Part shown: positions 1-4,581 of the stretch, piece after piece
How positions within the stretch are numbered: the first letter of the stretch is position 1
Layout: every line of letters begins with the position of its first letter
Assembly (NCBI GenBank): GCA_964424985.1
Contig: CAYRKQ010000030.1
Coordinates: 1-7,409 of the forward strand
Source: CAYRKQ01 sp964424985
GTDB lineage: Bacteria; Patescibacteriota; Saccharimonadia; Saccharimonadales; UBA7683
Reading direction: 5' to 3'
DNA length: 7,409 nt
Position numbers and translations under genes: made by a program
The notes under the pieces: generated by a model
The model's database searches: none
Seen by the model: only the letters and a program-made list of their open reading frames with translations
What the model was told of the DNA's origin: nothing

Positions 1-30
1 CAGATAAGAGAATACATCAGTACCACACAC

Positions 31-59
31 TTGACAAAAAAGCATATGTTTGCTACAAT
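31..59 (+). promoter_or_regulatory. Consensus sigma70-type promoter giving a predicted leaderless transcript
   Basis: The -35 box TTGACA lies at 31-36 and the -10 box TACAAT at 54-59, separated by exactly 17 bp, with an extended -10 TG at 51-52. This is close to the ideal housekeeping promoter. A start point 6 to 7 bases after the -10 falls at about 65-67, which is the A of the ATG at 66. No Shine-Dalgarno sequence lies between promoter and ATG. The inference is a leaderless mRNA for the exported SH3-like protein. Confidence 0.8.
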
Positions 60-65
60 GTAATT

Positions 66-695
66 ATGGAACGATCAAAACAAAAACCAAATAGATTAGC
101 AAAAACGGCAGCAGCAACTGCAGTTGCCGGCCTCGCACTTATGGGGGCTGCATCAGCTCGTGAAGCAAATAAACCATCAACAACTAGTGTTAGTGAGATT
201 GAAGCAACAAGAGACCTGCTTGCTAATCCAGAGTCTGCAGAATATCTGGAAGGTGTTTTAGTGATAAAAAGTGGTGCCAATATCCGCACTACACCGCAAC
301 GAAAAGTGAATATGCAGGGTTCTAATGACGGCCAGGCAACCACAGAGTCAGTAGAGAACGTACTTCAGCAAGTCCCAGCTGGTAAAAGTCTTGTTATCTC
401 TCGTGCACGACGTGCAGGTGATGGTTTTGTAGCATTCACCCTGCCTTCTAATCCTGTTGAGCCAGGTGACAGTGAAGTCGAAATTGCCAAAAAGACAGTG
501 TATGTCGATTTTGCGGAGCTGAGAAGGCAAGGCTTAGCCGAGCTGAAACAGAATGAAGCGCCGATTCAACCTGATGTGGCTGCAGCAACACAGCCAGAGA
601 TAGTAGACAAAGAATTGTTTATGCCAGTAGGTGAGTTTCTCTCGAACGATGAAGTCGCAGATCGTGTTAACACGTATCTTATGCCGGCTGACTAA
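66..695 (+). CDS. Exported protein with a bacterial SH3-like domain, function unknown
   Basis: The 209-residue protein begins with a classic Sec signal peptide: a basic n-region (residues 1-13, several K/R), a hydrophobic Ala/Leu-rich h-region (14-28), and an ASA site predicting cleavage after A31. No lipobox cysteine is seen. Residues about 64-155 look like a divergent bacterial SH3 domain: GANIRTTP (70-77) matches the usual 'LNVRSGPS' strand, VPAGKSLVI (103-111) the 'l.kGt.v.v' strand, and VYVDFAEL (145-152) the closing 'gWv...yL' strand. Such domains commonly bind peptidoglycan or proteins at the cell surface; that role is inferred here. The tail (about 156-209) is acidic and unrecognised. 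No catalytic domain is visible. The gene has its own promoter and is followed by the separate rpsO promoter, so it is probably monocistronic. The signal peptide is clear; the SH3 assignment is moderate. Confidence 0.8.
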   Translation: MERSKQKPNRLAKTAAATAVAGLALMGAASAREANKPSTTSVSEIEATRDLLANPESAEYLEGVLVIKSGANIRTTPQRKVNMQGSNDGQATTESVENVLQQVPAGKSLVISRARRAGDGFVAFTLPSNPVEPGDSEVEIAKKTVYVDFAELRRQGLAELKQNEAPIQPDVAAATQPEIVDKELFMPVGEFLSNDEVADRVNTYLMPAD

Positions 696-699
696 ATGG

Positions 700-728
700 T
701 TGCATATATTTACTCTATCTGTTAAAAT
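700..728 (+). promoter_or_regulatory. rpsO promoter
   Basis: A TTGCAT -35 at 700-705 and a TAAAAT -10 at 723-728 are 17 bp apart, with an extended -10 TG at 720-721. The predicted start point is about 734-736, giving a leader of roughly 65 nt before the rpsO ATG at 800. A short inverted repeat, ATGGC (727-731) and GCCAT (738-742), overlaps the end of the -10 and the start point and could be an operator or simply chance. Confidence 0.65.
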
Positions 729-741
729 GGCATCAACGCCA

Positions 742-775
742 TGAGAGAAAATGCTATCTAGTTTTCTCGAAACTA
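742..775 (+). promoter_or_regulatory. Structured rpsO leader, possible S15 autoregulatory pseudoknot
   Basis: Two overlapping foldings are visible in the leader. One pairs GAGAAAA (745-751) with TTTTCTC (762-768). The other is a 6-bp hairpin, TAGTTT (759-764) with AAACTA (770-775), whose 5-nt loop TCTCG (765-769) is complementary to the upstream TGAGA (742-746, one G-U pair). The second arrangement would be an H-type pseudoknot. S15 is known to repress its own mRNA through varied leader structures in several bacterial groups, including a pseudoknot in E. coli. Assignment here is inference; the structure ends about 15 nt before the Shine-Dalgarno. Confidence 0.35.
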
Positions 776-789
776 ACTTATTAACGAAC

Positions 790-794
790 AAGGA
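790..794 (+). promoter_or_regulatory. Ribosome binding site that fixes the rpsO start
   Basis: AAGGA at 790-794 lies 5 nt before ATG 800. An in-frame TTG at 797 would be only 2 nt from it, too close, so ATG 800 is preferred and gives an 88-residue S15. Confidence 0.75.
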
Positions 795-799
795 AATTG

Positions 800-1066
800 A
801 TGATTACCACTGAAAAGAAGACGGCAGCAATTAAGGCAACACAACGTAGTAAAACTGATGTAGGTTCACCTGAGGTGCAGGTCAGTATTTTAACTGAGCG
901 TATTAAAGAGTTAACTGAGCATCTTAAGGTGCATAAAAAAGATAACCACACTCGTCGTGGCTTGCTGCAGATGGTTGGTAAGCGTAAAAAACTTCTGAAA
1001 TATTTGAAAGAAAAAGATTACGCTGGCTACAAAACAACTATTGAAAAACTCGGTCTTCGAAAGTAA
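800..1066 (+). CDS. rpsO: 30S ribosomal protein S15
   Basis: This encodes S15, a primary 16S rRNA binder that organises the central domain of the 30S subunit and contacts 23S rRNA in an inter-subunit bridge. From ATG 800 the protein has 88 residues, the usual family length. It carries the family signatures: VGSPEVQVSILTERI near the N-terminus, the HKKDNHTRRGLLQMVGKR block that holds the conserved rRNA-binding His/Asp/Arg residues, LLKYLKEKD, and the conserved C-terminus IEKLGLRK. It has its own promoter and structured leader, and pnp lies 316 bp downstream on the same strand, as in the classical rpsO-pnp arrangement. Identification is secure. Confidence 0.97.
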   Translation: MITTEKKTAAIKATQRSKTDVGSPEVQVSILTERIKELTEHLKVHKKDNHTRRGLLQMVGKRKKLLKYLKEKDYAGYKTTIEKLGLRK

Positions 1067-1080
1067 AGAGTTTACGAAAT

Positions 1081-1104
1081 CCCCCTTCGCCAAGGCTTCG
1101 GGGG
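1081..1104 (+). terminator. GC-rich hairpin after rpsO, possible attenuator or decay barrier
   Basis: CCCCC (1081-1085) can pair with GGGGG (1100-1104), with inner pairing possible (CCTT 1084-1087 with AAGG 1092-1095 as an alternative). A second small hairpin AGCG/CGCT follows at 1113-1125. There is no T-run after either stem, so this is not a canonical intrinsic terminator. It may stabilise the rpsO 3' end or be part of another repeat. Confidence 0.3.
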
Positions 1105-1216
1105 ACTGCGCAAGCGCTTTACGCTCGGTCGATTCTGAGGGTGCAAAGTTCTTAATTAACAATAAATGTCAGATTGATGGTGTATGACGTTGCCTACAGC
1201 TGTAGATTACTGAGCC

Positions 1217-1310
1217 TGTCATCCTGAACTTGATTCAGGATCCAGTAGAAGCTATATCCGCCGTGGCGGATGCAATATTGACTGGATTCCGGATCAAGTC
1301 CGGAATGACA
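1217..1310. repeat. REPIN-like double palindrome (non-autonomous relative of the GIY-YIG element)
   Basis: Two 30-bp arms in inverted orientation, 1217-1246 and 1281-1310, match each other at 24 of 30 positions. Each arm is itself a hairpin with a perfect 8-bp stem and a 5-nt loop: ATCCTGAA (1221-1228), CTTGA, TTCAGGAT (1234-1241) on the left; ATTCCGGA (1286-1293), TCAAG, TCCGGAAT (1299-1306) on the right. The outer ends are TGTCAT and ATGACA, the inner ends ATCCAGT and ACTGGAT. A third hairpin, ATCCGCC (1256-1262) with GGCGGAT (1265-1271), sits in the centre. The end design is the same as that of the inverted repeats around the GIY-YIG gene at 6615-6973. There is no gene inside, and no obvious target duplication at the edges. 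Confidence 0.9.
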
Positions 1311-1365
1311 CACGAAGGAAAGACGAGCGCTGTGAACAACGGTATACATCATGCTGACAAATTCG

Positions 1366-1370
1366 AAAGG
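1366..1370 (+). promoter_or_regulatory. Putative pnp ribosome binding site
   Basis: AAAGG lies 12 nt before ATG 1383, a rather long spacing. An ATG at 1372 follows it by only 1 nt and would give the four-codon peptide MNRK, whose TGA (1384-1386) overlaps the pnp start codon. Confidence 0.45.
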
Positions 1371-1382
1371 TATGAATAGAAA

Positions 1383-3509
1383 ATGAGTAAAGAAAATACA
1401 ATTATTAATCCGTTTGGGAAAGACATTATTCGTGTTGAAACTGAGCTGTGTGGCAAGCCACTTACCTTTGAAGTGAACCGACTTGGTTTTCGAACGTCGG
1501 CTTCAGTGCTCGTTACTTACGGCGACACGGTGGTACTTGGTACCGCTATGGTGGGCAAAAAGCCAGTCAGTGGGATGGATTATTTCCCGCTTTCTATTGA
1601 TTATGAAGAAAAATTTTATGCAGCAGGCAAGATCAGCGGCAGTCGGTTCATAAAACGAGAAGGCCGCCCTTCAGATGAGGCAATTTTAATTGGCCGTCTG
1701 ATCGATCGCCCCATTCGACCTCTGTTTCCAAAAGGCTATCGTCAAGAGGTACAGGGCGTGGCCACGGTTCTTTCTATGGATCCCACTTTTCGACCTGATA
1801 TGATTGCCATGATTGCTATTAGCACTGCTCTTTCACTGACCGGCGCACCATTTGATGGCCCAGTTGCGGGCTTGCGGGTGGCGCGCGTCAACGGTGAATT
1901 TAAGGCTTTTGCCTCACGCGAAGAAATTGAAGCCAGTGACCTCGATTTAGTAGTGGCCGGTACCGAAAAAGCCATCATTATGGTGGAGGCTGGCGCGAGT
2001 GAAGTCAGCGAAGAAGTGGTGGGTGATGGGTTGGCGTGGGCTCACGAACAGATGCAGCCGGCAATTGCGCTTCAAAAAGAGCTGATTAAGAAGATTGATC
2101 CCGTAGCATTAGAGTACCAGTTGATCTTACCTAATGAAGACATTCAAACCGAGGTGAATAACTGGGTAGAAGGCAAATTTGGTGAACAACTGCGTGTACC
2201 ATACCCGGAGCGCAATGAGCTTATAAACGAGCTTCGTTTTAGTTTTCATGCCGACATGTCCGAGGCTCACGAGGAACAATATGAGGCCTTGCAAGGTGAA
2301 TACGACGAAGCGTTTACCAAGGCGCTACATGAAGATGTCCGCAAAGGTATTGTTGATCACAAAACTCGTCCAGATGGCCGGAGCCTCGACGAGGTTCGTC
2401 CCTTAAGCTCTGAGGTTGGCGTGTTGCCACGAACGCACGGTTCAAGCATCTTTACTCGTGGCATGACGCAGGCACTAAATATCATCACGCTGGCGCCGCT
2501 GAGCTATGCCCAGATGGTAGACACTATGGAGCAAAACGACGGTGAACGTCGCTACATGCATCATTACAACGCGCCGGGTTGGACGGTTGGAGAAGTGAAA
2601 CGTTTGATGGGTCCCGGCCGACGAGAAATTGGCCACGGCTACCTGGCAGAACGCGCTTTAACTGCAGTACTGCCAAAGGAAGAGGAGTTCCCGTATGCAA
2701 TCCGCAGCGTGACCGAAATAATGAGTCAAAACGGTTCAACCTCAATGGCGGCCACTTGTTCAAGCTGTTTAGCGCTGATGGATGCGGGCGTGCCTTTGAA
2801 GCGACCAGTTTCGGGTATCGCCATGGGCTTAATGATGGACGGCGACACGCCGTACGTACTTTCTGATATTGCTGATGCTGAAGATTTTGCCGGTGATATG
2901 GACTTTAAGGTCACGGGCAGCGAAAAAGGTATCACGGCGCTGCAAATGGATATGAAAGTGCATGGTCTGCCGGTAGAAATTCTGCGTGAAGCCTTGGAAA
3001 AAGGGAAGGCAGGGCGTGCTAAGATTTTGGAGCATATGGTAAGTGTGTTGGCGCAGTCTCGAAAGACGCTCAGCCCGTATGCACCACGCATTGAAAAACT
3101 AATGGTCAACCCTGAAAAAATTGGTGCCATTATTGGTAAGGGCGGGGAGACTATTAATAAGATTACTTCTGAGACCGGTGCCCAAATTGATATTAAAGAC
3201 GACGGCTTGGTAACCATTGCTGCCGTTGATGGCGAGGCAATTGAAAAAGCGCTCAACTGGGTAAAAGGTCTAGTTGAAGAACCAGAAGTTGGCAAGATTT
3301 ACGACGGTCGGGTTGTAAAAGTTATGGACTTTGGTGCCTTCGTGCAGTTTATGCCAGGCGTTGATGGCATGGTGCACATTTCAGAACTTGCTGAAGGCCG
3401 CGTAGAAAAAGTGACCGACGTCGTTAACGAAGGCGACGAAGTACAAGTTAAACTAATGGCGATTGATGATCGAGGTCGCATGAACCTTTCGATCAAAGCC
3501 GCAAAATAA
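1383..3509 (+). CDS. pnp: Polyribonucleotide nucleotidyltransferase (PNPase)
   Basis: PNPase degrades RNA 3' to 5' using phosphate and releases nucleoside diphosphates; it can also add tails in reverse. It works as a trimer in the cytoplasm. The 708-residue protein is full length with all domains in order: first RNase PH core (about 15-145) with GRPSDEAILIGRLIDRPIRP, a helical linker region, second RNase PH core (about 325-555) with the catalytic block SQNGSTSMAA and LALMDAGVP, and GDMDFK (504-509, D505/D507/K509 equivalent to the E. coli active-site acidic residues and lysine). The KH domain has its GKGG loop at 585-588, and the S1 domain starts at about 637 and runs to near the C-terminus (DFGAFV, GMVHISEL). 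There is no C-terminal tail after S1, so no degradosome-binding extension. A four-helix protein gene starts 15 bp downstream, then UDG and rnj. Identification is secure. Confidence 0.98.
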   Translation: MSKENTIINPFGKDIIRVETELCGKPLTFEVNRLGFRTSASVLVTYGDTVVLGTAMVGKKPVSGMDYFPLSIDYEEKFYAAGKISGSRFIKREGRPSDEAILIGRLIDRPIRPLFPKGYRQEVQGVATVLSMDPTFRPDMIAMIAISTALSLTGAPFDGPVAGLRVARVNGEFKAFASREEIEASDLDLVVAGTEKAIIMVEAGASEVSEEVVGDGLAWAHEQMQPAIALQKELIKKIDPVALEYQLILPNEDIQTEVNNWVEGKFGEQLRVPYPERNELINELRFSFHADMSEAHEEQYEALQGEYDEAFTKALHEDVRKGIVDHKTRPDGRSLDEVRPLSSEVGVLPRTHGSSIFTRGMTQALNIITLAPLSYAQMVDTMEQNDGERRYMHHYNAPGWTVGEVKRLMGPGRREIGHGYLAERALTAVLPKEEEFPYAIRSVTEIMSQNGSTSMAATCSSCLALMDAGVPLKRPVSGIAMGLMMDGDTPYVLSDIADAEDFAGDMDFKVTGSEKGITALQMDMKVHGLPVEILREALEKGKAGRAKILEHMVSVLAQSRKTLSPYAPRIEKLMVNPEKIGAIIGKGGETINKITSETGAQIDIKDDGLVTIAAVDGEAIEKALNWVKGLVEEPEVGKIYDGRVVKVMDFGAFVQFMPGVDGMVHISELAEGRVEKVTDVVNEGDEVQVKLMAIDDRGRMNLSIKAAK

Positions 3510-3524
3510 TTTACCAGGAAACAG

Positions 3525-3911
3525 ATGACAGATAGCAGAAATGTATCAGGTAGCAGTAAGCAGACTAAGAACGAGTTGCTTGAAAAGCGAATGCTTTTGT
3601 TCGCCGCGAACACGATTCGTAAATTAAAGCAGTATCCTGATTTACCACAATCTGTCGCTAGTCAGCTTACTCGATCTGCCGCAAGCGTGGGAGCTAATTA
3701 TGCTGAAGCCTGCAACGCATCTTCTAAACTAGACTTTCGTAATAAGATCTTCATATCTAAAAAAGAAATAGCAGAGTCACGTTACTGGATTGATCTTTGT
3801 CGTGAGCTTACGGGCTCAGATGAATGGCTTTCAGATAGACAAGAAGCTCAGGAAATACTATTCATACTTCAAGCGATAATCAACACTCTAAAAAACGGGT
3901 CTGCCAAATGA
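3525..3911 (+). CDS. Four-helix-bundle protein (23S rRNA-intervening-sequence / bAvd-like family)
   Basis: The 128-residue protein matches the family first found inside 23S rRNA intervening sequences and related to the Avd accessory protein of diversity-generating retroelements. The hallmark stretch runs from the QLTRSAASVGANYAEA motif (conserved RSA.S..AN.AE) through KLDFRNK and ISKKEIAESRYWI. The family forms helical bundles, often pentamers, and its cellular role is unknown. The first 20 or so residues are Ser/Lys-rich and look disordered; the conserved part begins near ELLEKRMLLF. AGGAA (3516-3520) lies 4 nt before ATG 3525; an internal ATG at 3591 is a less likely start because it would cut helix 1. 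The gene begins 15 bp after pnp, so it is likely co-transcribed. There is no rRNA gene or reverse transcriptase in the window, so its original contexts are absent. Family call is strong; function is not known. Confidence 0.88.
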   Translation: MTDSRNVSGSSKQTKNELLEKRMLLFAANTIRKLKQYPDLPQSVASQLTRSAASVGANYAEACNASSKLDFRNKIFISKKEIAESRYWIDLCRELTGSDEWLSDRQEAQEILFILQAIINTLKNGSAK

Positions 3912-3917
3912 AATCTG

Positions 3918-3938
3918 TTACATTTCTGAAAAATGTAA
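3918..3938 (+). terminator. AT-rich hairpin between the four-helix gene and UDG
   Basis: TTACATTT (3918-3925) and AAATGTAA (3931-3938) form a perfect 8-bp stem with loop CTGAA. The stem is AT-rich and not followed by a T-run, so it is a weak terminator candidate. It could equally be a processing or stability element between co-transcribed genes. Confidence 0.3.
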
Positions 3939-3962
3939 TCTGTGGGTCTGTAAAGTAAAGTC

Positions 3963-4538
3963 ATGGATAATAAAACACTACTCCAACAGATAGCCGACGA
4001 TATTATTGATAGTAACGTCTGTCCTGAGCTGCGTGAGGGTGCTACCCAACTAGTGTTTGCTGATGGGAATCCAAATGCGGACATAGTTTTCATTGGTGAA
4101 GCACCGGGTAAAAATGAGGACGAGCAAGGTTTGCCGTTTGTGGGGGCGGCGGGAAAGTTTTTGAACGAGATGCTTGCAACTATTGGGCTAAAAAGGGAAG
4201 ATGTGTATATCACGAACATTGTGAAGTATCGTCCGCCGAATAATCGTGATCCGGAACCGAAAGAAAAGAAAGCGTTTTGGCCGTACTTGGTGCGTCAACT
4301 GGATGTCATTGCTCCAAAATTGGTAGTGACATTAGGTCGGCACAGCATGGAATATTTTCTGCCGAGTCAGAAAATAAGTGCCATTCATGGTGAACCGAAG
4401 CGTATACAGTTTGGCGAGAGGAAGCAAGTGGTCATGCCGCTCTTTCACCCGGCAGCAGCACTGTATAACGGTGGTCTGCGTCAAACCCTGCTCGATGATT
4501 TCAGCCGAATTCCTGACATCATCAGTAAAATTTCATAA
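3963..4538 (+). CDS. Family-4-like uracil-DNA glycosylase lacking most Fe-S ligands
   Basis: The 191-residue protein belongs to the UDG superfamily and should remove uracil from DNA in base excision repair. Motif A is GEAPGKNEDEQG (45-56), followed by PFVGAAG (58-64), which are typical of family 4. YITNIVKYRPPNNRDP (82-97) and the H162-PAAAL motif B also fit. Family 4 enzymes normally hold a 4Fe-4S cluster with four cysteines: a CxxC near the N-terminus, one in 'K-C-RPP' and one about 16 residues on. Here only C20 remains; the partners are S17, Y89 and F105. The fold is probably kept by packing rather than by a cluster. No strong Shine-Dalgarno precedes ATG 3963. rnj starts 43 bp downstream, so the two are probably co-transcribed. 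The family is secure; catalytic activity is inferred. Confidence 0.92.
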   Translation: MDNKTLLQQIADDIIDSNVCPELREGATQLVFADGNPNADIVFIGEAPGKNEDEQGLPFVGAAGKFLNEMLATIGLKREDVYITNIVKYRPPNNRDPEPKEKKAFWPYLVRQLDVIAPKLVVTLGRHSMEYFLPSQKISAIHGEPKRIQFGERKQVVMPLFHPAAALYNGGLRQTLLDDFSRIPDIISKIS

Positions 4539-4567
4539 ACGAATACTAATAAAATACTCTAACGAAA

Positions 4568-4573
4568 AAGGAG
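4568..4573 (+). promoter_or_regulatory. Ribosome binding site that fixes the rnj start
   Basis: AAGGAG at 4568-4573 lies 8 nt before ATG 4582, an optimal spacing. The reading frame is open further upstream to an ATG at 4378, but that part overlaps the UDG gene in another frame and has no family similarity, so ATG 4582 is taken as the start. Confidence 0.9.
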
Positions 4574-4581
4574 AAATCAAC

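Larger units (their letters stand above)
1067..1382. other. Long rpsO-pnp intergenic region
   Basis: This 316-bp gap holds no plausible gene. It contains a GC-rich hairpin region (1081-1125), an AT-rich stretch (1150-1170), a perfect 12-bp palindrome CTACAGCTGTAG (1194-1205), the 94-bp REPIN-like element (1217-1310) and the pnp start region. I see no convincing -35/-10 pair for pnp, so read-through from rpsO is the simplest way to express it. A TATACA at 1343-1348 has no matching -35. Confidence 0.7.

Noticed and set aside
797..799. TTG as the rpsO start, giving an 89-residue S15
   Set aside because: It lies 2 nt from the AAGGA site, and the following ATG at 800 has good spacing and gives the usual length.
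1217..1310. CRISPR array or intrinsic terminator
   Set aside because: Only two arms in inverted, not direct, orientation; no spacers and no T-run after the hairpins.
2726..3295. 189-codon open frame on the minus strand within pnp
   Set aside because: It is an antisense shadow of a highly conserved gene with no recognisable domain or ribosome binding site.
3525..3911. Diversity-generating retroelement, because of the Avd-like protein
   Set aside because: No reverse transcriptase and no template/variable repeat pair are seen in the window.
4378..4581. Upstream ATG 4378 extending RNase J by 68 residues
   Set aside because: The extra part overlaps the UDG gene in another frame, has no family similarity, and a strong Shine-Dalgarno serves ATG 4582.
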